In this document: piece by piece, positions 44,853-55,331 of the stretch
Numbering within the stretch: position 1 is the first letter of the stretch
Layout of the letters: every line of letters begins with the position of its first letter
Origin: Nitrincola tapanii
GTDB lineage: Bacteria > Pseudomonadota > Gammaproteobacteria > Pseudomonadales > Balneatricaceae
Direction of reading: 5' to 3'
Length of the DNA stretch: 64,000 nt
NCBI RefSeq assembly: GCF_008368715.1
Contig: NZ_SMRS01000003.1
Span: forward strand, 248,001 to 312,000
Position numbers and translations under genes: made by a program
Notes under the pieces: generated by a model
Databases searched by the model: none
Told to the model about the DNA's origin: nothing
What the model saw: the letters and a program-made list of their open reading frames with translations, nothing else

Positions 44853-45640
44853 TAGGAGGATTTAGATCCTTCTCCGATCACATCACTGACTTGCGCCATA
44901 AAGTAGACCGGATCAAATTCAGGGGGCAGTTGATCATGAATCACAAAATACATAAACACCGCGTGCAAAGCACCATAGCGATAAAACACACCACTTAACC
45001 AACCCGACCAACCCGAGGGCTGACAGCGCTTTAAGCCCAGTTTGCTTTTCGCCGCACCGAATAAATAACTGTAAGTTGCTCCGGTAATCTTTTGATCTGG
45101 TTTAAGTTTTCCACTTCCAACCAGCTGCCTAGACAGATGCACGGCTTCACGTATTGAGCGCGCCAAAGAACCTGCTAAATGGCGACTGATATTACGTGTG
45201 CGCCCTGCGGTATCACTTAACAGATGATGCTTTTCCGCCAGCAAACTGTGTGCTTTCGCCAGATGTAAGGAGATCTGCCCATTACGATGGGTACGATAAA
45301 ACACATGCTGGCTAAGATCATAAAATAAACGCCGCCGCATACAGCGCTGAGCAAGCCGATCAAACAAATCCTTAAACGAAAAAAACGGCATGGTCGCCAG
45401 AGGCATAATGACTAGAAAGGTATAGAGCGCAGAAAAGCACGCCAGCAGAGTCCGGCGACGCGGCAGGAAGCCTTCAAAAAAGCCAAAAAAAGCCACTAAC
45501 AAACCACTTAGAATCATCGCTGTTAAGACGAGGCTATTCAACAGATGACGCCAAAGAATACGCCGTCCCGGCGCACTCAAGATAATAGCTTTTAAAAAGC
45601 GCTGAATTTCACGACAACGAAAAAGCAGATCAGATGACAT
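44852..45640 (-). CDS. Membrane protein of unknown function
   Basis: I do not recognise this 262-residue protein. Two hydrophobic segments are visible near residues 32-54 (LLNSLVLTAMILSGLLVAFFGFF) and 62-85 (RTLLACFSALYTFLVIMPLATMPFF, in part). A long histidine- and arginine-rich region follows (FYRTHRNGQISLHLAKAHSLL, DTAGRTRNISRHLAGSLARSI), and the end is acidic. Overlap with ampG by one base (TAATG) implies joint expression, so a role in cell wall recycling or membrane stress is possible but not shown. The start at 45640 has no strong ribosome site. Confidence 0.7.
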   Translation of the reverse strand: MSSDLLFRCREIQRFLKAIILSAPGRRILWRHLLNSLVLTAMILSGLLVAFFGFFEGFLPRRRTLLACFSALYTFLVIMPLATMPFFSFKDLFDRLAQRCMRRRLFYDLSQHVFYRTHRNGQISLHLAKAHSLLAEKHHLLSDTAGRTRNISRHLAGSLARSIREAVHLSRQLVGSGKLKPDQKITGATYSYLFGAAKSKLGLKRCQPSGWSGWLSGVFYRYGALHAVFMYFVIHDQLPPEFDPVYFMAQVSDVIGEGSKSS

Positions 45641-45698
45641 AACCCCAGCCTAAACACACACAATTGCGCTATTTTAACAGAAGTTAGATCAAGACACA

Positions 45699-45735
45699 GA
45701 AAAACCCGGGCGGCTCAGCAACCACTGAGTCGCCC
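45699..45735 (-). terminator. Rho-independent terminator after ppsA
   Basis: On the minus strand GGGCGACTCAG (45725-45735) pairs with CTGAGCCGCCC (45708-45718) around a six-base loop, with one mismatch-like G-T, then GGGTTTTTC. It lies ten bases after the ppsA stop codon. Confidence 0.88.
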
Positions 45736-45744
45736 TTGTCCTGA

Positions 45745-48114
45745 TTAGGGGGTTTCATTCGCCAAGAAGAACCAGGTATCCAAGACAGAATCTGGATTCA
45801 GGGACACACTATCGATCCCCTGCTCCATCAACCAGCGCGCCAGATCCGGGTGATCCGACGGGCCTTGACCACAGATACCGATATACTTACCCGACTTGCG
45901 ACACGCCTGAATGGCCATCGACAACAACATTTTCACTGCGTCATTACGCTCATCAAACAGGTGCGCAATGATGGCCGAGTCACGATCCAATCCCAAAGTC
46001 AGTTGGGTTAAATCATTGGAGCCGATCGAGAAACCATCAAAATACTCAAGGAACTGATCGGCCAGCAAGGCATTCGATGGAATCTCACACATCATGATCA
46101 GACGCAGACCATTATCTCCGCGCTTAAGACCATGATGCGCCAGCAATTCAACCACCTGGCGTGCTTCCCCTGGCGTACGCACGAAGGGCACCATGATCTC
46201 AACGTTCGTGAGCTTCATCTCATCACGCACACGTTTTAAAGCACGGCATTCCAGCTCGAAGCAGTCGCGAAAATTATCCGAGATGTAACGCGCGGCACCG
46301 CGAAAGCCCAACATGGGATTCTCTTCCGCCGGTTCATAACGATCACCACCGATCAAATGACCATACTCATTCGACTTAAAGTCGGACATACGTACGATCA
46401 CCTTACGCGGATAAAAAGCGGCGGCGAGCGTTGAAATCCCCTCAACCAGCTTATCGACATAAAAATCGACCGGGCTGGCATAACCCGAGATGCGCCGTGC
46501 AATAATCTGTTTTACATCACGCGGTTGCAGCTCATAGTTCAACAAAGCTTTCGGATGAACACCAATCATACGATTGATGATGAACTCCAAACGCGCCAGA
46601 CCGACCCCAGCATTCGGTAAGGATTGGAAATCAAATGCACGATCAGGATTCCCGACGTTCATCATAATATCAAAAGGCAGCTGTGGCATGGACTCCACGC
46701 TGTTGGTCTGATGCTCAAAAGCCAGCTTGCCTTCATAGGCACGTCCCGTATCTCCTTCGGCACAAGATACCGTTACCAGCTGCTGCGCATTTAAACGCTC
46801 CGTTGCATCACCACAACCCACAATAGCCGGGATCCCCAGCTCACGGGCAATGATGGCGGCATGACAGGTACGTCCACCCCGGTTAGTCACGATGGCCGCG
46901 GCTTTTTTCATCACCGGCTCCCAGTCGGGATCAGTCATATCCGTCACCAGTACATCACCGGCCTGCACTTCATGCATCTGATCTATGCTCTGCACGATGC
47001 GAACAGGCCCGGAGCCGATACGGTGGCCGATGGAACGCCCTTCAACCAGCACCTTGCCTTTTTCTTTGAGCAGATAACGCTCTATCACCGCACTGCTGTT
47101 TTGGCTGCGCACGGTTTCCGGACGGGCCTGGACGATATACAGCTCACCATCATCCCCATCTTTAGCCCACTCAATATCCATCGGGCGGCCATAATGCTGC
47201 TCGATGATCACCGCAATGCGAGCCAAGGCTTCAACATCGGCATCCTGGATACAGAAACGATCTCGATCGGCGCGCGGCACATCAACCGTTTCGACTGCAT
47301 TGCCCGCACGCCCTTCTCCGCTATACACCATTTTGATCGCTTTCGAGCCGAGCGTACGGCGTAAAATGGCGGGCGCACCCAACTTCAAAGTTGGCTTGTA
47401 GACATAAAACTCATCGGGGTTCACCGCACCCTGCACCACCGTTTCACCCAAACCATAGGCGGCGGTGATAAACACGACGTGCGGAAAGCCGGATTCCGTA
47501 TCCAGAGTAAACATCACCCCCGATGCCCCTGTCTCACTGCGCACCATGCGCTGAATACCGGCCGACAAAGCCACTTCACTGTGCTCAAAACCACGATGAA
47601 CACGATAAGAGATGGCGCGATCGTTGTATAAAGAAGCAAACACCTCTTTGATCGCGTGTTTGATATTGTCCAAGCCACGAATATTCAGGAAGGTTTCCTG
47701 CTGGCCGGCAAAGGAAGCGTCGGGCAGGTCTTCCGCTGTGGCAGAAGAACGCACAGCCACTGCCATATCGGTACTTTCGCCCAGCATCTCGTAATATGCC
47801 GTTTCAATCGCCGCATCCAATTCCGGCTGAAACTCGGCATCGATAATCCACTGGCGGATTTCACGGCCGGTTTCCGCCAGGGCACGCGTATCTTCGACGT
47901 TCAAGCAATCAAGGCGTGCCTGAATGCGACCCGCCAGATCCCCATGCTGCAAAAAGTCACGATAGGCCTGTGCGGTGGTGGCAAACCCACCGGGAACCTT
48001 GACGCCGGCATCACTGAGCTGATGAATCATCTCACCCAGAGAGGCATTTTTGCCCCCGACCTTATCCACATCCCCCATTCCCGCCTGTTCCAGGCGAATA
48101 ACATAGTCCTGCAA
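45745..48114 (-). CDS. ppsA: Phosphoenolpyruvate synthase
   Basis: PpsA makes PEP, AMP and phosphate from pyruvate and ATP for gluconeogenesis. The 789-residue protein has the ATP-grasp domain ([15 protein letters not shown] near residue 20, [18 protein letters not shown]), the swivelling phosphohistidine domain with [21 protein letters not shown] near residue 420, and the PEP-utilising TIM barrel with [30 protein letters not shown] and [18 protein letters not shown]. The length is as in E. coli (792). Its regulator ppsR is divergent upstream. Confidence 0.97.
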   Translation of the reverse strand: MQDYVIRLEQAGMGDVDKVGGKNASLGEMIHQLSDAGVKVPGGFATTAQAYRDFLQHGDLAGRIQARLDCLNVEDTRALAETGREIRQWIIDAEFQPELDAAIETAYYEMLGESTDMAVAVRSSATAEDLPDASFAGQQETFLNIRGLDNIKHAIKEVFASLYNDRAISYRVHRGFEHSEVALSAGIQRMVRSETGASGVMFTLDTESGFPHVVFITAAYGLGETVVQGAVNPDEFYVYKPTLKLGAPAILRRTLGSKAIKMVYSGEGRAGNAVETVDVPRADRDRFCIQDADVEALARIAVIIEQHYGRPMDIEWAKDGDDGELYIVQARPETVRSQNSSAVIERYLLKEKGKVLVEGRSIGHRIGSGPVRIVQSIDQMHEVQAGDVLVTDMTDPDWEPVMKKAAAIVTNRGGRTCHAAIIARELGIPAIVGCGDATERLNAQQLVTVSCAEGDTGRAYEGKLAFEHQTNSVESMPQLPFDIMMNVGNPDRAFDFQSLPNAGVGLARLEFIINRMIGVHPKALLNYELQPRDVKQIIARRISGYASPVDFYVDKLVEGISTLAAAFYPRKVIVRMSDFKSNEYGHLIGGDRYEPAEENPMLGFRGAARYISDNFRDCFELECRALKRVRDEMKLTNVEIMVPFVRTPGEARQVVELLAHHGLKRGDNGLRLIMMCEIPSNALLADQFLEYFDGFSIGSNDLTQLTLGLDRDSAIIAHLFDERNDAVKMLLSMAIQACRKSGKYIGICGQGPSDHPDLARWLMEQGIDSVSLNPDSVLDTWFFLANETP

Positions 48115-48318
48115 GGTCCATTCTCCTGTGATAACGCTGTATGCTTTGATGTAATTTTTTATAATGTCGTCAGTGTTAAAATCTTCGGCTGATCATACTG
48201 CAGTTAAATGGAAAAATCCCGATCTGCAGAGGCTTGTAATTTAATTACATTACATCCTAACGCCCAGATTCGCGCAGATGCGATCCAGCCCGACCCAAGC
48301 CCTCAGGAGCTGATTTAA

Positions 48319-49140
48319 TTGAAAAAACGTACCGCTTTTTTTATTTCCGATGGCACCGGCATCACCGCTGAAACCCTCGGCAATAGTTTATTGACGCAGT
48401 TTGAAGGCATCCATTTTGAGATGATCACCCTGCCCTACATCGATACGCTCGACAAAGCTCAGAATGTGGTTGAAAAAATCAACAGCGCCACCGCACAGGA
48501 TGGCGAGCTGGCGATCGTGTTTGACACGATTGTAAATCCTGCCATACGTGAAAAAGTGGCCAGCAGCCAAGCGTTTAAAATTGACGTATTTGAATCTTTC
48601 CTTAAACCGCTGGAACATGAGCTGCAGTTACACTCCTCCTATTCTGTGGGGAAATCCCATGCCATTAATGAGAGCAGTCGTTACAAAGAGCGTATCGCTT
48701 CGGTGAACTTCGCCCTGGACAATGATGACGGCGGTCGCATTCAACAGTACGGCAAGGCAGATCTTATTTTGGTCGGTGTTTCACGCTGCGGCAAAACGCC
48801 GACCTGTTTATATATGGCTCTGCAATTCGGCATACGCGCGGCCAACTATCCAATCACGATCGATGATCTGGAGCGCTCCGGTCTACCGGATGTGTTGATG
48901 CAACATCGCAATAAACTGTTTGGCTTGACCATCGACCCCTTTCACCTCGCGGCCATTCGCCATGAACGCCGCCCCAACAGCCGTTATGCCTCGCTCGAAC
49001 AGTGTGAGTTTGAGGTCCGTGAGGTTGAGCGGCGTTTTGCTCAACTCGGCATCGGCACCATCAACACCACTCACTTTTCAGTGGAAGAGATCGCAACACG
49101 AATTATGGCGGATGCGGGGCTCACACGGCGCATCGTCTAG
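48319..49140 (+). CDS. ppsR: PEP synthetase regulatory protein (bifunctional kinase/pyrophosphorylase)
   Basis: PpsR inactivates PpsA by ADP-dependent phosphorylation of a threonine next to the catalytic histidine and reverses this with phosphate. The 273-residue DUF299 protein shows [19 protein letters not shown] at the N-terminus and the P-loop [19 protein letters not shown] near residue 155. The start is a TTG at 48319 with AGGAG nine bases upstream; no ATG is suitable. The TTG start may keep its level low. Divergent placement from ppsA is usual in gammaproteobacteria. Confidence 0.95.
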   Translation: MKKRTAFFISDGTGITAETLGNSLLTQFEGIHFEMITLPYIDTLDKAQNVVEKINSATAQDGELAIVFDTIVNPAIREKVASSQAFKIDVFESFLKPLEHELQLHSSYSVGKSHAINESSRYKERIASVNFALDNDDGGRIQQYGKADLILVGVSRCGKTPTCLYMALQFGIRAANYPITIDDLERSGLPDVLMQHRNKLFGLTIDPFHLAAIRHERRPNSRYASLEQCEFEVREVERRFAQLGIGTINTTHFSVEEIATRIMADAGLTRRIV

Positions 49141-49150
49141 CCCGCCGCAC

Positions 49151-50557
49151 TTAGTTCTCAAGCCCGAGCTTTTTCAAACGATATCTCAGGGTTCGAAACG
49201 AGATGCCTAACAAGCGTGCTGCAGCCGTTTTATTCTGCTCAGCACGCTTGAGGCCTTCACGCAAAATCTCACACTCCAAGGCTTCGAGATAAGCCTCCAG
49301 ACCCAGTGCCTGCACCTGATCAAAATCAAAGGCTTGTGCCATTGAAGCGGGCGTGGCCGTTTTCACTGAACGCTGTAGATAAAGATCGCCAACATCCAAG
49401 ACACTGCCCTCACAGAGGGTTAACGCACGCTCAAGAATATTCTCCAGCTCACGAACATTTCCGGGATAAGGCCAAGTGGCTAGCGCCTGGCGTGCCGCGG
49501 TGGTCAAGGATAAGGGGGGGATTTGCATTTCCGCACAGAGTTTAGTGATGAAATGATCGGTCAAAATGGGAATATCGTCCGTTCTTTCCCGCAGAGGCGG
49601 TAGATGCAGTTGAATCACATGAATACGATAAAAAAGATCTTCGCGAAAACGCCCGCGTTGTACCTGCTCTGCCAAATCCTGGTGCGAGGCACTGAGGATA
49701 CGCACATCGACCGCTTCCTCTTGCTGGGCCCCCACCGGCCTGACCGCTTTTTCTTGAATCGCACGCAACAACTTTACTTGCATCTCAAGCGGCAAATCCG
49801 CAACCTCGTCTAAAAATAAGGTTCCGCCCTGCGCAGCTTGAAATAAACCTGCCTTATTCTGCATGGCGCCGGTAAAGCTCCCTTTACGATGACCAAACAG
49901 CTCACTTTCCACGAGATCAGCGGGAATCGCCCCACAGTTAACCGCGATAAAGGGTTGATCGGCTCTCGGGCCGAGATGATGGATTAAGCGCGCTACACGC
50001 TCTTTGCCGGTACCCGACTCACCACTGAGATAAACCGGCGCTTGGCTACGCGCCAACTTGCCTGCCGTACGACGCAACTGCTCCATGGCTTGTGAAACGC
50101 CCAACAACTGCGGCCCCTGCGCAGGCAAAACCGGTTCTTGCAAACGCAGAGCCGAGGTCACTAAGGTGCGCAACACCGGTAGTTCGATGGGCTTATTCAA
50201 AAAATCAAAAGCGCCCGCTTTTAAGGCTTCAATCGCCATTTCCATATTGCCATGTGCCGTAATCATCGCCACCGGCACCCCAGGGCAAGACTGCTGAATA
50301 AAGCGTATCACCTCCATACCGCTGCCATCCGGTAACCGCATATCGGTTAAACACAAATGAATCGGTTCCGCATTTTTAGAAGACGCCGCTTGCAAACGCG
50401 CCAAGGCTTGCTCCAAGGTTTCCGCTTCTAAGCAGTCAATATTCATACGCCTAAGCGTCATCACCAACAATTCGCGGATCGCCGGTTCGTCATCCACAAT
50501 TAACACACGCGGCTTCACTTCAGCCGCCACCCGACCCGGTGAACTGAATGGATTCAT
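49151..50557 (-). CDS. pilR: Sigma-54-dependent response regulator PilR
   Basis: A 468-residue NtrC-type regulator. Receiver domain residues about 17-135 with phospho-Asp in CLTDMRLPDGSG; AAA+ domain with Walker A GESGTGKERVARLIHHLG and the sigma-54 contact loop GSFTGAM (GAFTGA variant); C-terminal Fis-like helix-turn-helix NKTAAARLLGISFRTLRYRLKKL. Position next to pilS and divergent from pilB identifies it as PilR, the activator of pilA. Other NtrC-type regulators can look alike, but the context is strong. It overlaps pilS by four bases. Confidence 0.93.
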   Translation of the reverse strand: MNPFSSPGRVAAEVKPRVLIVDDEPAIRELLVMTLRRMNIDCLEAETLEQALARLQAASSKNAEPIHLCLTDMRLPDGSGMEVIRFIQQSCPGVPVAMITAHGNMEMAIEALKAGAFDFLNKPIELPVLRTLVTSALRLQEPVLPAQGPQLLGVSQAMEQLRRTAGKLARSQAPVYLSGESGTGKERVARLIHHLGPRADQPFIAVNCGAIPADLVESELFGHRKGSFTGAMQNKAGLFQAAQGGTLFLDEVADLPLEMQVKLLRAIQEKAVRPVGAQQEEAVDVRILSASHQDLAEQVQRGRFREDLFYRIHVIQLHLPPLRERTDDIPILTDHFITKLCAEMQIPPLSLTTAARQALATWPYPGNVRELENILERALTLCEGSVLDVGDLYLQRSVKTATPASMAQAFDFDQVQALGLEAYLEALECEILREGLKRAEQNKTAAARLLGISFRTLRYRLKKLGLEN

Positions 50558-52185
50558 GCTGAGTCCTGTGCACTCTCGCTACAATTAAAAGTCAAACGAA
50601 AACAGGCTCCACCCGTTTCCTGCTCACGATAGCTTAACTCTGCTTGATTCGCTTGTGCCAGCTCACGCGAGAGATATAAGCCTAAGCCTGTGCCTTTAGC
50701 GACGGTGGTATAAAAGGGTTCAAACAGTTGATCACGTTGTGCTTTAGGGACTCCCGGCCCTGTATCACAAACCTCCAAAAAAGCGCGCGTTGCGGTCAAA
50801 CGAGCAAGTTTAAGCACGACCTTTGCCTCACCTTCACCTTGTAACGCATGGCGCACGGCATTCACACAGAGGTTAGTGAGAATACGCTGTAAGTGCAGAG
50901 CATCAAACCAAGCACGCGTTTGTGCTGACCAGCCCCCCTCACCTTGCACCGCTTCACTCTCAAGCTCTAGATCCAAACTGACTTCAGTGTGCAAGGAGTG
51001 AAACTCCTGTACAAATCTAGGTAGCCATAGCGTCAAATCCAGCGCCTGTGGTTCCTGTCGATTACTGCGCCCAAGCTGCAGCACATCTTCTACAATTTGA
51101 TTAATGCGCTGACTTTGTTCGGCAATGATTTGCGTCAAGCGCTGATCTTCTGCACAGAGCGACGGGCTTTCTTGTAACAGGCTACCGGCGTGATGAATCG
51201 CACTGAGTGGATTGCGGATTTCATGAGCAATACTTGCCGTTAAACGCCCCAAAGCGGCCAGTTTCAACTGCTGTGCCTGCTCCTCGACCGCTTCCGCTTG
51301 CTCCAATAGCATGAGTACAGCATGGCGTCCCTGCGCTCTATTCACCTCACCAAAAGGCAAAATCTGCATCAATATTCGCCCCTGCGGGAGCAATAACAAT
51401 TTACGTGCCGGGCGTGCTTCCAAATGATGCTTCCAGAGTTGCAGTTGTAGATTCAACTCTACTGAATATTCACTGAGCGCTTGCCCCAAGGGTTTATCCT
51501 GGATCTGTAAGAGATCTCGCGCCATCTGGTTAACCAAGCGCACCTGGCCTGTTTGCCCTACGACGATCACGCCTGTGGCCATCTTCTGTATCACAAAATC
51601 GGTTAGGCGTGAGATGTTCTCCAGATCAATCCCGCGCTGCTGCGCCAACAACTCCTGATCCTGAGCACGTTTACTCAGCACTTGCGCCAAGAGTGCTGTG
51701 ACAAACAAGGTCAGCCCCAAAAGTCCCGCTAAGGGATAACTGATTTGCCCCTGGCTCAGCATCAAATCGCGATAAAGCCCTTCGGCCAACACGGCTAAAG
51801 AGGCTAAGGCGGCGAAAAAAAACGCCATACGCCCACTGGCCAGCATGCCAGCGTTTGCCACACTAATCACCAACAGCATGCCGACGCCACTGCTGACACC
51901 ACCACTGGCAAACATCAACAGACTGATAAACAGAATATCGATGAGGCAATACAGCGTATTTTGCAGGGCAAAACCCAACACCGGACGCCAAAGTGGGTAG
52001 AGCATCACACAGCTGAGCACCAGATACACCAGGGTGACGGCCAAAAAGAGTTGAGGGGCTTCCTGACCAAACATCGCTGGCAGATAACCGCTGATGCCCA
52101 GAAACAGCAGCAGTAGTGCCAATAAGAGTCGATAAATGGCGACTAGCCTGAGAATGCGCCAAAGGCGTAGTGGGGGTTCAATCAA
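50554..52185 (-). CDS. pilS: Sensor histidine kinase PilS
   Basis: A 543-residue membrane sensor kinase. Six hydrophobic segments fill the first 175 residues, followed by a PAS-like domain (about 195-310), HisKA with the phospho-accepting histidine in SIAHEIRNPLSAIHHAG, and HATPase with NAVRHAL, DTGPGVP and GTGLGLYLSRELAQ. This six-segment layout is that of Pseudomonas PilS, which senses pilin in the membrane. It is the first gene of the pair and divergent from pilB. Confidence 0.93.
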   Translation of the reverse strand: MIEPPLRLWRILRLVAIYRLLLALLLLFLGISGYLPAMFGQEAPQLFLAVTLVYLVLSCVMLYPLWRPVLGFALQNTLYCLIDILFISLLMFASGGVSSGVGMLLVISVANAGMLASGRMAFFFAALASLAVLAEGLYRDLMLSQGQISYPLAGLLGLTLFVTALLAQVLSKRAQDQELLAQQRGIDLENISRLTDFVIQKMATGVIVVGQTGQVRLVNQMARDLLQIQDKPLGQALSEYSVELNLQLQLWKHHLEARPARKLLLLPQGRILMQILPFGEVNRAQGRHAVLMLLEQAEAVEEQAQQLKLAALGRLTASIAHEIRNPLSAIHHAGSLLQESPSLCAEDQRLTQIIAEQSQRINQIVEDVLQLGRSNRQEPQALDLTLWLPRFVQEFHSLHTEVSLDLELESEAVQGEGGWSAQTRAWFDALHLQRILTNLCVNAVRHALQGEGEAKVVLKLARLTATRAFLEVCDTGPGVPKAQRDQLFEPFYTTVAKGTGLGLYLSRELAQANQAELSYREQETGGACFRLTFNCSESAQDSA

Positions 52186-52279
52186 GCGTTCGAATCCTTG
52201 CTGTAGGACAATTGATAACTTGTCTTTTCTGTGTTTTGATTGCTTCGGCGATAATTATAAGCGCAAATAGGGAGTTAAG

Positions 52280-53995
52280 GTGGCACAAGGCGCACAACCA
52301 CTGAGCGGTCTGGCGAAACGACTCGTTGCAGACGGCGTATTTTCAAACGATGTTGCTCTCGATGCGCTGAATAAATCCCGCGCTGAAAACCAACCCTTTG
52401 TCAGTTACATCATCCGCCAACGCCTCGTCAGTGCGCATCGCGCTGCCTCAGCCGCCGCCGAAGAGTTTGGCCTTCCTCTGCTTGACCTGAATGTTATCCC
52501 TAACGACTCTTTCCCAAGGGACATCATCTCCGACGCTCTTGTTGGCAAGCATCATATGCTCCCGCTGATGAAGCGCGAGAATCGTCTGTATGTCGCGGTC
52601 GCCGATCCGACTAATCTTCAGGGTGTGGATGAGATTAAATTCCACACGGGTGTCATCACCGAAGTGGTGATCGTCGAGGAAGATAAGCTCGCAGTCGCTT
52701 TAGAGAAATATTTAGATCAACAGCAAAACACAGCTCTAGATGATTTAGATGATGCTGACCTCGATAATATCAATATAGAAGACGCGCAGGCCAATAAAGA
52801 GGAAGAAAGCGCCGAAGATGCCGCCAGTGATGCCCCCATCGTTCGTTTCATTAACAAGGTGCTCATGGATGCCATCAAGACCGGTGCTTCCGATATTCAC
52901 TTTGAGCCTTATGAAAAGACTTATCGCGTCCGCTGCCGTATCGATGGTATTTTGCAAGAGGTGCACAAGCCTCCCCTGAACCTCTCTTCACGCCTAGCGG
53001 CACGCTTAAAAGTCATGTCGAATATGGATATCTCTGAGCGCCGAGTGCCTCAGGATGGCCGTATCAAAATGAAAATTTCGAAAAATCGCTCCATCGACTT
53101 TCGTGTGAACACCCTGCCGACCCTTTGGGGTGAAAAAATTGTACTGCGTATTCTCGACCCCAGCAGCGCCAAAATTGGTGTCGAAGCACTGGGGTTTGAA
53201 CCCGACCAGAAAGAAGCTTATTTGCGGGTTCTTAACCAACCTCAAGGGATGATCCTGGTCACCGGCCCCACCGGTTCCGGTAAAACTGTGACCCTCTATA
53301 CCGGCCTGAATATCCTCAACACCTCAGAACGCAACATCTCAACGGCGGAAGATCCGGTTGAGATCAACATGGACGGTATTAACCAAGTACATGTGAACAC
53401 CAAGGTTGGCCTGACTTTCGCCGAAGCCCTGCGCTCTTTCTTACGCCAGGACCCGGACGTGGTCATGGTCGGTGAGATACGTGACCTGGAAACGGCAGAG
53501 ATTGCGATCAAAGCCGCGCAAACAGGCCACATGGTCCTTTCTACACTACACACCAACAGCGCACCCGAAACCCTGACACGTTTGCGCAACATGGGGGTTC
53601 CGGCCTTTAACGTCGCCACCTCGGTCAGTTTGATTATTGCGCAGCGTCTTGGGCGGCGTTTATGTGAATCCTGCAAAAAACCCACTACACTTCCAGAAGC
53701 CACCCTACTTGAAGAAGGGTTTACGCTAGAGCAGATCCCTAAGTTGCATTTGTTTGAAGCCAACCATGAGGGTTGCCCTAAGTGTAATAAGGGTTACAAA
53801 GGGCGTGTGGGGATTTATGAGATGCTGGCCATGACGCCAGAAATCGCAGAATGTATTATGGAAAATGGCAACTCGCTGGATATTCTTCGTGTGGCACGCG
53901 AGCAAGGGTTTCGAACCCTACGCCAATCCGGTTTACTCAAAGTCGCCAACGGCCTCACCAGCCTCGAAGAAATGAACCGCGTGATTAAAACCTGA
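52280..53995 (+). CDS. pilB: Type IV pilus assembly ATPase PilB
   Basis: The 571-residue extension motor. Domains: N-terminal MshEN-like region (FGLPLLDLNVIPNDSFP near residues 65-85), then secretion ATPase with GPTGSGKTVTLYTGLN (Walker A near 335), the Asp box STAEDPVEINMDGINQ, Walker B-type DPDVVMVGEIRDLETAEIA, His box GHMVLSTLHTNSA, and the zinc tetracysteine C-E-S-C ... C-P-K-C near 455-500. The start is a GTG at 52280 with GGAG eight bases upstream. pilA is not upstream; the divergent neighbour is pilS. Confidence 0.96.
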   Translation: MAQGAQPLSGLAKRLVADGVFSNDVALDALNKSRAENQPFVSYIIRQRLVSAHRAASAAAEEFGLPLLDLNVIPNDSFPRDIISDALVGKHHMLPLMKRENRLYVAVADPTNLQGVDEIKFHTGVITEVVIVEEDKLAVALEKYLDQQQNTALDDLDDADLDNINIEDAQANKEEESAEDAASDAPIVRFINKVLMDAIKTGASDIHFEPYEKTYRVRCRIDGILQEVHKPPLNLSSRLAARLKVMSNMDISERRVPQDGRIKMKISKNRSIDFRVNTLPTLWGEKIVLRILDPSSAKIGVEALGFEPDQKEAYLRVLNQPQGMILVTGPTGSGKTVTLYTGLNILNTSERNISTAEDPVEINMDGINQVHVNTKVGLTFAEALRSFLRQDPDVVMVGEIRDLETAEIAIKAAQTGHMVLSTLHTNSAPETLTRLRNMGVPAFNVATSVSLIIAQRLGRRLCESCKKPTTLPEATLLEEGFTLEQIPKLHLFEANHEGCPKCNKGYKGRVGIYEMLAMTPEIAECIMENGNSLDILRVAREQGFRTLRQSGLLKVANGLTSLEEMNRVIKT

Positions 53996-54012
53996 TACGG
54001 GAAGCTACGTCG

Positions 54013-55245
54013 ATGGCAAACGCCGCCACCAAGGAAAAAAAGAAACTTACCTTTAACTGGGAAGGTAAGGATCGCAGCGGGAACAGAAGCAAAGGCAAAA
54101 TCGATGCTGAAAACATCGCGGCCGCCAAAGCCTTATTACGTAAGCAGGGCATCAATCCCGGCAAGGTCGCAAAACAAAGTTCATTTAGCCTGTTTAACAG
54201 CAAAGCGAAACCGATCAAGCCTCTAGATATCGCCTTTTTCACGCGCCAGATGGCGACCATGATGAAATCCGGTGTCCCTCTGATTCAGGGATTGGAAATC
54301 GTGGCCAACGGTGCAGAAAAAATTAAGCTTAAAGAGCTGATTTACGAAATTCGCGGCGATGTGAGCAGTGGCACTGACTTCTCTACAGCACTAAGTCGCC
54401 ACCCTAAATACTTCGACGACCTGACCTGCTCGCTCGTGCGCGCGGGTGAACAATCCGGCGCATTGGAAACCATGCTGGATCGTATCGCCACCTACAAAGA
54501 AAAGATTGAATCCCTCAAGGCAAAAATCAAAAAAGCCATGACCTATCCAGCCGCCGTGGTCGTGGTAGGTATCGTGGTATCTGCCATCCTGCTGGTTAAA
54601 GTCGTGCCTCAGTTTCAGGACATCTTCCGCAGTTTTGGTGCCGATCTTCCCGCCTTTACTCTGTTTGTGATCGGCTTGTCGGACATTGCGCAGAAATACT
54701 GGTTTATTGTGCTGCTTGCGGCGATTGCAGCGGGTTTCGGTTTCACCAAACTGCGCGAGAAATCACAAAAGTTTTCTGATTTTGTGGATCGCAGCGTACT
54801 CAAAATTCCAGTGCTGGGTGAAATTCTCTACAAGGCTGCCATTGCACGCTTTACGCGCACCCTCTCCACCACCTTTGCGGCAGGAGTTCCGTTAGTCGCA
54901 GCCCTGGACTCTGCCTCAGGTGCGGCGGGTAACGTGGTTTTCCGCACTGCCATCATCCAGATTCGTAACGGCGTCTCTACCGGCCAGTCCTTACAAAATG
55001 CCGTCAATATGACCGGCATTTTCCCAGCCATGGTGACACAGATGATTGCCATCGGCGAAGAGGCCGGTTCTCTCGACACCATGCTGGACAAGATCGCCTC
55101 CTTCTATGAAGAAGAGGTCGATAACGCCGTCGACAACCTCTCCAGCCTCCTGGAACCCATGATCATGGTCGTACTGGGTACGCTCGTAGGTGGTTTGGTC
55201 ATTGCCATGTACCTACCGATCTTCCAGCTTGGCAATGTTGTGTAA
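54013..55245 (+). CDS. pilC: Type IV pilus inner-membrane platform protein PilC
   Basis: A 410-residue GspF-family protein. Two GspF domains (about 70-195 and 275-398) each carry the pattern RQMATMMKSGVPLIQGLEI and RTLSTTFAAGVPLVAALDS, with LVRAGEQSGALETMLDRIA and MIAIGEEAGSLDTMLDKIA. Three membrane segments are visible near 175-197, 220-242 and 375-400. It works with PilB. It begins 17 bases after pilB. Confidence 0.96.
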   Translation: MANAATKEKKKLTFNWEGKDRSGNRSKGKIDAENIAAAKALLRKQGINPGKVAKQSSFSLFNSKAKPIKPLDIAFFTRQMATMMKSGVPLIQGLEIVANGAEKIKLKELIYEIRGDVSSGTDFSTALSRHPKYFDDLTCSLVRAGEQSGALETMLDRIATYKEKIESLKAKIKKAMTYPAAVVVVGIVVSAILLVKVVPQFQDIFRSFGADLPAFTLFVIGLSDIAQKYWFIVLLAAIAAGFGFTKLREKSQKFSDFVDRSVLKIPVLGEILYKAAIARFTRTLSTTFAAGVPLVAALDSASGAAGNVVFRTAIIQIRNGVSTGQSLQNAVNMTGIFPAMVTQMIAIGEEAGSLDTMLDKIASFYEEEVDNAVDNLSSLLEPMIMVVLGTLVGGLVIAMYLPIFQLGNVV

Positions 55246-55331
55246 ATGCAATCCTATAGGTTGAGTTTGCTACACAACCTGACCAAGCTGATTAATCTGT
55301 TCAGCCTATAGACTTAGGAATCCCTGCTTTG

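Noticed and set aside
46861-48192. Plus-strand frames of 167 and 178 codons opposite ppsA
   Set aside because: They mirror the ppsA reading frame and no domain is seen; ppsA is intact.
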